30,326 nt of DNA from Victivallales bacterium (lineage in GTDB: Bacteria > Verrucomicrobiota > Lentisphaeria > Oligosphaerales > Oligosphaeraceae): NCBI GenBank assembly GCA_017964325.1, contig JAGCSE010000304.1:1-30326 (forward strand), in the 5' to 3' direction. The notes beneath the pieces are model-generated. The model saw nothing but the letters and a program-made list of their open reading frames with translations, was not told where the DNA came from and did no database searches. Below, in pieces: positions 22,347-29,109 of this stretch (positions are counted from its first letter, which is position 1; each line of letters opens with the position of its first letter). The translations under genes and the position numbers were made by a program.

Positions 22347-23479
22347 TGAAAAACATCCTATTCTGCCTGGACTACTACTACCCCCACCTTGGTGGGGCGG
22401 AAGTCCTCTTTACGGCACTTGCCGAAGGACTTGTCCGCAAGGGCTTCCATGTGCGCGTCCTGACGCAGAAGGTACCAGGAACGCTTGAATATGAAATCCA
22501 TAATGGTGTGGAAATCAACAGGATTTCAACGTTTGGCAGTCGTTATCTTTTCACTATTCGCGCCATTTCAAAACTCCTGCGGCTTACGGAATCGTCGGAC
22601 ATCATCCACGCGACGACGTTCGCATCGACGCTGCCCGCATGGTTCGTCGCCAAAATCACGAAAATTCCGCTCGTGCTGACCGTCCATGAAGTATGGGTCG
22701 GCCTTTGGAAACAGGTCTCGGATGCAGGAGCTGTTTCTAATTTCCTTAACGACAAGATTGAGCGGTTCATCTACTGGTTTGACTACCAGAACTACGTCGC
22801 CGTCTCGCACTCAACGGCCAACGCTCTTTTAAAGCTCGGCATCCCCCAGTCAAAAGTCCATGTCATCTACAATGGCTTGGACTACGATTTCTGGTCGCCG
22901 CAAGGCCATGATCGTGAAGCGCGGCGTGCAAGCCTCAGACTGCAAAATCATTTCACGTTTTTCTTCTCCGGCCGTCCAGGCTGCTCGAAAGGTCTTCCTG
23001 TTCTCTTGAAAGCATTTGCGGAAATTCATAAAACACATCCCGACAGCCGTCTGCTGGCACTTGTCAGCCATGCGAAAGCCGTTCAAAAAGGATTTCAGGA
23101 AGCAGAGAAACTGATTGAGTCATTGCATTTGCAGGATGCCGTCATTTTGCATGAACCCGTTCCGGCAGAAGAGCTTCCGGATTTCGTTTACTGTGCGGAC
23201 ACAGTTGTCGTCCCCTCCCTTTCCGAAGGCTTCGGCTTCGCCGCCGCCGAGGCGTGCGCCATGCGCCGCCCCGTCATCGTCACAGACAACGCCTCGCTGC
23301 CAGAAGTCGTTTCAGGAAAAGTTATTACAGTTCCACCAAACCATGTTGCCGCATTGGCATACGCCATGGAACGCGCCTTGCAGGACGATTTCCAGATCAT
23401 CCCCGAAAAACGCTTCCCAATCTCCGCAAATCTTGAACAACATATCGCCCTTTACAATAAAATATTGAATCAACACTGA
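22334..23479 (+). CDS. GT4-family glycosyltransferase
   Basis: A 381-residue retaining glycosyltransferase of the GT-B fold. N-domain: 'YYYPHLGGAEVLFTALAEGL' (Gly-rich loop). C-domain: 'VIYNGLDYDFW' and the E-x7-E motif E-G-F-G-F-A-A-A-E, followed by 'AMRRPVIVTDNASLPEVV'. It probably adds a sugar to LPS core, O-antigen or another surface glycan at the cytoplasmic face of the inner membrane. The only in-frame start after the preceding stop codon is the GTG at 22334, which lies within the TGTGAAT array; the first residues NCEL are repeat-derived and no Shine-Dalgarno exists. A TTG at 22346 is an alternative. It heads a cluster with gmhB, a heptosyltransferase and another GT4 gene. Confidence 0.87.
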   Translation: MNCELKNILFCLDYYYPHLGGAEVLFTALAEGLVRKGFHVRVLTQKVPGTLEYEIHNGVEINRISTFGSRYLFTIRAISKLLRLTESSDIIHATTFASTLPAWFVAKITKIPLVLTVHEVWVGLWKQVSDAGAVSNFLNDKIERFIYWFDYQNYVAVSHSTANALLKLGIPQSKVHVIYNGLDYDFWSPQGHDREARRASLRLQNHFTFFFSGRPGCSKGLPVLLKAFAEIHKTHPDSRLLALVSHAKAVQKGFQEAEKLIESLHLQDAVILHEPVPAEELPDFVYCADTVVVPSLSEGFGFAAAEACAMRRPVIVTDNASLPEVVSGKVITVPPNHVAALAYAMERALQDDFQIIPEKRFPISANLEQHIALYNKILNQH

Positions 23480-23531
23480 CATTCAAGCTAAATACGTCCC
23501 AGTTGTCCCAATCATCCTATATGCCCTAAAA

Positions 23532-24074
23532 ATGAATTATAAAAATTACATCTTCTTTGACCGCGATGACACGATTATCATCGACAAAGGATACCTCTCC
23601 GATCCTGCCGGAGTTGAATTTCCCAAAGGTGCCATCGCAGGTCTGAAACGTCTCCATGACGCGGGATACGGCATCATTCTCATCACCAACCAATCCGGTA
23701 TCGGCCGCGGCTATTTCACGGAAGACGATCTCGCCGCCGTTCATCACCGTCTCATTGAACTCCTTGCCGCCGAAGGTCTTAGTCTGTCTGGTATCTACTA
23801 CTGCCCCCACGCCCCCGATGCCAACTGCAACTGCCGCAAGCCGAAAACAGGCCTCCTGGAAGCCGCCTGCAAGGATTTTGACATCGACTTGAAATCCACC
23901 GCCATGTTTGGCGACAGCAAGGTCGATGTCCAGCTTGCCAAGAATTTCGGCATCACCGCCATCCAGATCACCAACGGAAAGAAAACTCCGCTTCCTGAAG
24001 CGGATTTCGTCGCCGAAACGCTTGACGATGCAGCCGCATGGTTTCTTCATCAATTCACAATTCATAATTCATAA
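23532..24074 (+). CDS. gmhB: D-glycero-D-manno-heptose 1,7-bisphosphate phosphatase GmhB-like
   Basis: A 180-residue HAD-family phosphatase. Motif I is FFDRDDT (DxDxT; the usual fourth residue Gly is Asp), motif II TNQSGIGRG, and motifs III/IV RKPKTG and GDSKVD. The Cys/His zinc loop CPHAPDANCNCRKP is the GmhB hallmark. GmhB removes the 7-phosphate of heptose bisphosphate in the ADP-heptose pathway for LPS core. This fits the heptosyltransferase gene that follows. The last residues (QFTIHNS) and the TAA stop are encoded by an inverted heptamer repeat, so the natural C-terminus is extended by repeat DNA. No Shine-Dalgarno is evident before the ATG. Confidence 0.87.
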   Translation: MNYKNYIFFDRDDTIIIDKGYLSDPAGVEFPKGAIAGLKRLHDAGYGIILITNQSGIGRGYFTEDDLAAVHHRLIELLAAEGLSLSGIYYCPHAPDANCNCRKPKTGLLEAACKDFDIDLKSTAMFGDSKVDVQLAKNFGITAIQITNGKKTPLPEADFVAETLDDAAAWFLHQFTIHNS

Positions 24075-24078
24075 TTAT
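24051..24078. repeat. Heptamer repeat in inverted orientation, 4 units
   Basis: CAATTCA, CAATTCA, TAATTCA, TAATTAT; on the complementary strand these are TGAATTG-type units. It encodes the end of gmhB. It faces the forward array at 24109-24178, so the two can pair into a hairpin. Confidence 0.8.
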
Positions 24079-24108
24079 CTTATTTAGAAACAACAGATGA
24101 TGATAAAT

Positions 24109-24178
24109 TGTAAATTACGAATTGTGAATTGTGCATTGTGAATTGTGCATTGTGAATTGTGCATTATGAATTGTGCAT
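24109..24178. repeat. Heptanucleotide tandem repeat (TGTGAAT/TGTGCAT), 10 units
   Basis: Ten 7-base units. The first two (TGTAAAT, TACGAAT) are degenerate and one is TATGAAT; the rest alternate TGTGAAT and TGTGCAT. The TATGAAT variant creates the ATG used by the next gene. Confidence 0.92.
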
Positions 24179-25230
24179 TAAAAAACATCCTAGTCATCTC
24201 AAACTGCCGCTTCGGCGACAGCCTCGTCATGATTCCCGCCTTGCAGCTGCTTAAGTCTTCTTTTCCAGAAGCTAACATCTGCCTGCTCAGTGAACGCGAA
24301 GCTAACGGCGCCGTTTCTGCGGATCAGATTCTTGGTGACCGTGGCATCGTCGATACGTTTGAGGCATTGCCAATGGACGGCGACAAGCTGAAACGCCTTT
24401 TTTCACGATTGCGGCTAATCTTCAAACTTCGCAAGCAGTCATTTGATCTTGGAATCGTTCTCATGCCACCCTATCCTCCTCTGACGATGGCACTTGTAAA
24501 ACGCTTTACATTATATTTAAAACTATTCGGCTCCAAGCGAATCATCGCTCCTGAAAAGATTTTGGATTTCAACGAAAAACGCCTCAACGTCGTGGACGCC
24601 TTGCTTGACGTTCTCTCGCCATTGAATCTCAAACTGCCTCCTCAAGGTCATGCGCCATACGCACTTCCGCCACTCCTAAATGGTAAAGAAGCAAAAATTG
24701 AAGCGGACGCCATCGTGGCGTCCGCTCCGGAAGGTTCCTTCCGGCTGGCCGTCGCCCTCGGCACGAACATGCCCGCCAAGCAATGGCCGTTGGACCATTT
24801 CGCCGCCGTCCTGAAACAGCTCTGCGCGGAAGCGTCCGTCTGGCCATTCTTCTTCGGTGGTACGGCCGATGCAGAATACGCTTCAAGTCTCATAAAGAAC
24901 GGCATTTGCGGCACTCTTGTCACAGGCCGGACACTCCCCCTCGCCTCTGCCGTCATGGAACGTTGCAACGGTTATTTCGGCCACGACACAGGCGTCATGC
25001 ATCTCGCCGCCGCGCTGCACAAGCCTTGTGTTGCCCTATTTTCCTCACGCGATCCTGCTGGGATGTGGGATCCATACGGAAACAATCACATCATATTACG
25101 TATCAATGGATTAAATTGTTCAAACTGTGGTGCGGTTGTCTGTCCGAAAGCCGATCACCCCTGCATGGCGCAATCGCCGCAGGATGTTCTTCTTGCCCTC
25201 CAACAACTTGTCAAATCCAAACTTGCCTGA
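24166..25230 (+). CDS. GT9-family heptosyltransferase
   Basis: A 354-residue inverting glycosyltransferase of the heptosyltransferase family, which transfers heptose from ADP-heptose to LPS inner core. N-domain: 'CRFGDSLVMIPALQLLKSSFP'. C-domain: 'LAVALGTNMPAKQWPLDHFAAVL', and the hallmark GHDTGVMHLAAAL followed by SSRDPAGMWDPYG. The C-terminal part contains a Cys-rich loop (LNCSNCGAVVCPKADHPC). I choose the ATG at 24166, created by a variant heptamer unit; the frame is open to a GTG at 24145, also in the repeat. The N-terminus MNCALKNIL nearly equals that of the GT4 gene at 22334 (MNCELKNIL). It ends 6 bases before the next GT4 gene, so they are co-transcribed. Confidence 0.86.
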   Translation: MNCALKNILVISNCRFGDSLVMIPALQLLKSSFPEANICLLSEREANGAVSADQILGDRGIVDTFEALPMDGDKLKRLFSRLRLIFKLRKQSFDLGIVLMPPYPPLTMALVKRFTLYLKLFGSKRIIAPEKILDFNEKRLNVVDALLDVLSPLNLKLPPQGHAPYALPPLLNGKEAKIEADAIVASAPEGSFRLAVALGTNMPAKQWPLDHFAAVLKQLCAEASVWPFFFGGTADAEYASSLIKNGICGTLVTGRTLPLASAVMERCNGYFGHDTGVMHLAAALHKPCVALFSSRDPAGMWDPYGNNHIILRINGLNCSNCGAVVCPKADHPCMAQSPQDVLLALQQLVKSKLA

Positions 25231-25236
25231 ACGACC

Positions 25237-26547
25237 ATGCGAATCGTGCAAATTAACACAGCAGACCGTGGCGGCGGCGCCGAAGGCTCCGCCTGGAATC
25301 TCTTCAGCCGATTCCGCAGTCTTGGGCACGACTCCAAGCTTGTCGTCGGCCGCAAGTATTCTCAAGATGCGGATGTCATTGAAATCCCCCGCAAAGCGCA
25401 TTGGACAGGCCGCCCATGGCAATGTCTTGCAAATGCCGCACGCTCCCGCGAAGGCTCCCTGCCCGGCATGCGGTTCCTCGCCAGATGCTTCGACCGCCTC
25501 GCCAATCCATCGCGACTCATCGACTGGTGGAATGGTCGTGATGAATGGACGTTCCCAGGCTGTGCTCAACTTCCACAAATTATTGGAAACAAAACGGATA
25601 TAATTCATTGCCACAACCTACACGGGTGGTATTTCGACCTACGTGTCCTGCCCGAACTCGCCAAAATCGCACCAATCGTCCTCAACCTCCGCGACACATG
25701 GGCACTCACCGGACATTGTGCATATTTCATCGACTGCGACCATTGGAAATCCGGCTGCGGAAACTGTCCGCGACTCAATGTCTATCCTGCTGTCAGAAAG
25801 GATAATACAGCCTGGAATTGGCAACGAAAAGCCGCCATTTTCAAAGTGTCGAAGCTCCATGTCACAGCCCCTTCCCAATGGTTGCTGGACCGCGCAAAAG
25901 AATCCATGCTCAACGCCGTTGAATACAAGCTCATTCCAAACGGAATTGACACAACTGTTTTTACACCAGGCGATTCCGTCGCCGCTCGACAAGAGCTCAG
26001 CCTTCCGCTGGACGCAAAAATCGTCATGTTCGCCGCAGCCGCCAAATCTAGCTATTTTAAAGATCCAGATACGTTATGGTCTGGAGTCAAACGACTTGCC
26101 ACACTCGACCCGAATCTGTTCTTCCTCTGTGTCGGAATGGAGCTGACATCTGAAATCAATGGCATCCATGCCAAGGGCATCCCGTATGTCAGCGACGCAC
26201 GGCAAATGGCGCAGTACTATCGCAGCGCCAACGTCTTCCTTCACACGGCAAAGGCGGAGGCTTTCGGCAAAACCGTCACGGAGGCGATGGCCTGCGGCAC
26301 GCCTGTTGTCGCATCCGCGACCGGCGGACTTGTCGAACAAATCATCGACGGCCAGACAGGCCTCCTCTTCCCGACAGGCGATGCCGAAGCTCTCGCACAA
26401 GCAGCCCTCCGCATCCTTAACCTTCCTTCGGAAGAATATGCCGCCATGCAGTCCACCGCCGCCAAGCGTGGTGCGTCATTCAGCCTAACCCGCCAGACTG
26501 AACAATTTATCAATTGGTATAATGAAATTATATCCCAAAAACTTTGA
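25237..26547 (+). CDS. GT4-family glycosyltransferase with Cys-rich loop
   Basis: A 436-residue glycosyltransferase of the GT-B fold. N-domain: 'NTADRGGGAEGSAWNLF'. It has the inserted loop TWALTGHCAYFIDCDHWKSG followed by CGNCP, which marks the colanic-acid WcaC-type GT4 subgroup. The C-domain has 'LIPNGIDTTVF', the E-A-F-G-K-T-V-T-E donor motif and 'AMACGTPVVASATGGLVEQI'. It probably adds a sugar in LPS or capsule assembly. The ATG is 6 bases after the heptosyltransferase stop. It is the last gene of the glycan cluster; 45 bases of AT-rich DNA follow. Confidence 0.88.
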   Translation: MRIVQINTADRGGGAEGSAWNLFSRFRSLGHDSKLVVGRKYSQDADVIEIPRKAHWTGRPWQCLANAARSREGSLPGMRFLARCFDRLANPSRLIDWWNGRDEWTFPGCAQLPQIIGNKTDIIHCHNLHGWYFDLRVLPELAKIAPIVLNLRDTWALTGHCAYFIDCDHWKSGCGNCPRLNVYPAVRKDNTAWNWQRKAAIFKVSKLHVTAPSQWLLDRAKESMLNAVEYKLIPNGIDTTVFTPGDSVAARQELSLPLDAKIVMFAAAAKSSYFKDPDTLWSGVKRLATLDPNLFFLCVGMELTSEINGIHAKGIPYVSDARQMAQYYRSANVFLHTAKAEAFGKTVTEAMACGTPVVASATGGLVEQIIDGQTGLLFPTGDAEALAQAALRILNLPSEEYAAMQSTAAKRGASFSLTRQTEQFINWYNEIISQKL

Positions 26548-26592
26548 CTGTAACTTACATAATAAATAACATTTAATATCTTTCAAACAATA

Positions 26593-28881
26593 ATGAACAA
26601 AAATTTTTTTCTATTTATGTTTTGCGCATCACTGACCGTCTCCGCCATGCCGCTAATGATATCCATCGACGGTAAACCAAATGCGGAAATTGTTTTACCA
26701 CAACAGCTTCAGGTTGAACAACCTGCGCTTTTGGCGGCTCAAGAGCTTCAATTATGGATACGCGAAATCAGCGGAGCAGAGCTTCAGATTGTTACAAATG
26801 AAACTAAGACGCAGCCTATTGTATTGAAATTTGCATTAAAGCCGACGGAATTTCCGCAGGATACACAAGCCATCGGCAAAACAGACGGTTACGCCGTCCG
26901 CCCAACCATCAACGGCTTCATGCTTTTCGCCAACGTTCCAGGCGGTCTGCTGCGCGGTGTCCACCGTCTGCTCTACCGCAATACGGACATCATCTGGGCA
27001 CGACCGAACCGCGATTTCGGAACGGTTTTCACAAAGAATCCAAACTTGTCTTTCACACAGTTTGATTATGTTGATATTCCAGCATTTATACAACGAGGCT
27101 GGCAAATAGAAACTGGTCGCAATGAAGGTGCAAAGGAGGCTTTCGCCGCTTGCGATGACTGGCAGATGCGCAATTGCTCCAACTGGTCAACATCTTCTAT
27201 AGAAACCAAAAAACGCTTTGGTTTCATTCTTGAATATGGCGGCGGCCACAATCTCATCGGCCTCTACATCCAGCCGCAGAAATATTGGAACACGCATCCT
27301 GAATTCTATTCACAGCTCGGCGGCAAGTTAACCGACCCGCGAAAATATTCTGCACGAACACAGCTCTGCTTCACGAATCCACTTCTGCTCCAAACATTTA
27401 AGGAAGAACTGGAAGCTCGCATAAAGGCCAATCCAGATTATGTGACTTACCGCGTGATGATTGAAGACAACTTCGATATGTGTGAATGCCCCAACTGCTT
27501 GAAAGACATCACGTTACCAGATGGACGTATCCTCAAAGGCAACGCCCCGAAACGTTCCGATGAATGGCTTGCCCATCGCAACACTCAGTTCTTCCTGTGG
27601 TACAACGAGTTAGCCAAATACATGAAAGAACATCATCCAGGTAAACGACTCCTTTCCTTTGCATACTTTTTCACGGAACCCGCCCCGCTGATTCCCATCG
27701 AAGACAACATCGACATCTCCTTCTGCCCCATCTTCAAAGACTCCCGCGCCGACGTGCTCGATGAACAGAACAAGACGACTTTCGACCGCCTCTCCAAATG
27801 GCTGTCCCGCACGCCAAATGTCACGTGGCGGGAATATTACGGCCTCAACGTCCCCTACCCGCGCCCCATCGACACCGTCGCCTTCCGCGACTACCGCTAC
27901 CTCCGTTCGCAGGGAGTCAAACGCACCTACAGTGAAATGGTCTGCGATTTCGGCAATTTCCACCGCTGGCCAGGCGATGATGTATGGGACCTCGGAGCCC
28001 CGTTTCTTTGGAATCTGACAAACGCCGTATGGAATCCAGAACAGGACTGCCATACCCTCCGCCATGAGTTCTGCGAACGCTGCTTCGGCAAGGCCGCGGA
28101 TGACATGGAAGCATTTTACAATCTGCTTGAAGAACATTGGTATGCAACGCGTAAGAAATCCGTCTGGAACGACAGGCCGAATGCGCTTTGGAACCTCCTC
28201 CGCCGCGATCAACCACGTTTCATGAAAATGGCCGCCCTGCTTGATTCCGCCATCGCAAAGGCCGACAAACCCAATGGCAAAATCATGCTCGAACGTTTGA
28301 AGAAATCATGGCAGAACCACAATATCTCTTGCGACGTCGTCCTCCATGCGGGCAAAGTCGCGGAACCGCCGCCATTCGATGCAACGCTTGAAAATGGCCC
28401 CTGGGCGACGGCTCCCGTCGTCCCGCCGTTCCCGAATGCACCGAAAACGACCGTCAAGCTCCTCCATGATGGCATTCATCTCTACGCCGCCATGCGTGCC
28501 GAAGGAAAAGATGTCAAGAAGAAATTCAGAGCGGACATAAAGTACGTCCAGCAAGAGGCTTTCAATATCTTCTTTGAAATCGCCAATCCGACTACGGGCC
28601 AGCCCGATTCCGTCCATTTTCTCGTGGATCCTGTTGGCGGGACATATCATTCCCTTTCCGAGAACAGGCCCATCAAATTGCCATGGAAGCATCAGGAGAT
28701 TCTGGAAGACAACTCGTGGACGATCATGCTCACCATCCCGCTGGCTCCCATGACGAAGCCATTGAAAGTTGCCATTTTCCGCCGATACACGAAAAGCAAA
28801 CCATGGCCGTTGTTGCTCTACGGCTTCCCTAACACGGAAATGCACGAATACACAACATTCTGCCCGCTCATTTTAGACTGA
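26593..28881 (+). CDS. Secreted DUF4838 protein with CBM9-like C-terminal domain
   Basis: A 762-residue secreted protein. Signal peptide: MNKNFFLFMFCASLTVSA, cut near residue 18. Residues about 25-150 resemble the N-terminal domain of alpha-glucuronidase (GH67-type, 'AAQELQLWIREISGAELQIV', 'GGLLRGVHRLL'). Residues about 155-560 are a DUF4838 barrel, with the Cys-rich 'EDNFDMCECPNC' and 'FAYFFTEPA' strands typical of that family. The last 160 residues ('PPFDATLENGPWATAPVV', 'DGIHLYAAMRAE') match the carbohydrate-binding CBM9-like domain. The family is abundant in glycan-degrading Bacteroidota, Lentisphaerota and Verrucomicrobiota, and its substrate is unknown. No Shine-Dalgarno is seen. A terminator follows immediately. 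Confidence 0.85.
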   Translation: MNKNFFLFMFCASLTVSAMPLMISIDGKPNAEIVLPQQLQVEQPALLAAQELQLWIREISGAELQIVTNETKTQPIVLKFALKPTEFPQDTQAIGKTDGYAVRPTINGFMLFANVPGGLLRGVHRLLYRNTDIIWARPNRDFGTVFTKNPNLSFTQFDYVDIPAFIQRGWQIETGRNEGAKEAFAACDDWQMRNCSNWSTSSIETKKRFGFILEYGGGHNLIGLYIQPQKYWNTHPEFYSQLGGKLTDPRKYSARTQLCFTNPLLLQTFKEELEARIKANPDYVTYRVMIEDNFDMCECPNCLKDITLPDGRILKGNAPKRSDEWLAHRNTQFFLWYNELAKYMKEHHPGKRLLSFAYFFTEPAPLIPIEDNIDISFCPIFKDSRADVLDEQNKTTFDRLSKWLSRTPNVTWREYYGLNVPYPRPIDTVAFRDYRYLRSQGVKRTYSEMVCDFGNFHRWPGDDVWDLGAPFLWNLTNAVWNPEQDCHTLRHEFCERCFGKAADDMEAFYNLLEEHWYATRKKSVWNDRPNALWNLLRRDQPRFMKMAALLDSAIAKADKPNGKIMLERLKKSWQNHNISCDVVLHAGKVAEPPPFDATLENGPWATAPVVPPFPNAPKTTVKLLHDGIHLYAAMRAEGKDVKKKFRADIKYVQQEAFNIFFEIANPTTGQPDSVHFLVDPVGGTYHSLSENRPIKLPWKHQEILEDNSWTIMLTIPLAPMTKPLKVAIFRRYTKSKPWPLLLYGFPNTEMHEYTTFCPLILD

Positions 28882-28888
28882 CACAAAG

Positions 28889-28920
28889 AAAGCCGTAACT
28901 TACTGAAATTACGGCTTTTA
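28889..28920 (+). terminator. Rho-independent terminator after the DUF4838 gene
   Basis: A perfect 10-bp stem, AAAGCCGTAA (28889-28898) and TTACGGCTTT (28909-28918), with a 10-base loop and a short T-rich end. It lies 8 bases after the stop codon and directly beside the tRNA fragment. Confidence 0.85.
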
Positions 28921-28922
28921 CA

Positions 28923-28985
28923 TGGCGTTCCAGACAGGATTCGAACCTGCGACCTACTGCTCCGGAGGCAGTCGCTCTTTATCCA
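28923..28985 (-). tRNA. 3' fragment of tRNA-Arg (anticodon CCG), integration border
   Basis: On the minus strand this holds the end of a tRNA gene. It shows the tail of the D arm (GGATAaAGAGC), an anticodon arm ACTGC-CTCCGGA-GCAGT with anticodon CCG, the T arm GCAGG-TTCGAAT-CCTGT, the acceptor 3' strand CTGGAAC, discriminator G, and encoded CCA (complement of 28923-28925). The matching acceptor 5' strand (GTTCCAG) and the GCTC half of the D stem are absent; the sequence beyond 28985 is AT-rich non-tRNA DNA. So it is a truncated copy. Because the integrase lies on the missing side, it is best read as the left attachment junction of an integrated element, with the complete tRNA at its far end beyond the window. 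Confidence 0.8.
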
Positions 28986-29000
28986 TTTTATACTTAAAAT
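28985..29000. repeat. Inverted repeat next to the tRNA junction
   Basis: ATTTTA-TACT-TAAAAT, a perfect 6-base dyad directly at the edge of tRNA similarity. It could be part of a recombinase core site; with only AT base pairs it may also be chance. Confidence 0.4.
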
Positions 29001-29011
29001 ACACCTTTATG

Positions 29012-29033
29012 GTTGTCCTTTAGTTGTCTTTTT
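29012..29033. repeat. Tandem 11-base direct repeat upstream of the integrase
   Basis: GTTGTCCTTTA followed directly by GTTGTCTTTTT (9 of 11 identical) between the tRNA fragment and the integrase gene. Position and form fit arm-type sites for a tyrosine recombinase; unproven. Confidence 0.45.
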
Positions 29034-29109
29034 GAAAAAATGCTCTACATTTATAACAAATGAAAGCAGGTTTGAGAAAAATCAAGAAAATGGTTAAGAT
29101 GGAGCTATT

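Noticed and set aside
22156..22356. Open frame on the minus strand with repeated TIHNSQF residues
   Set aside because: It is only the translation of the 7-base repeat array. It has no complexity, no ribosome site and no domain.
26555..26585. Possible dif site (ACTTACATAA resembling a XerD arm)
   Set aside because: One arm matches moderately, but no XerC arm follows at the right spacing, and the place is 14 kb away from the skew change.
28923..29005. Complete tRNA-Arg gene
   Set aside because: No sequence pairing with the acceptor 3' strand (GTTCCAG) or completing the D stem is found on the 5' side.
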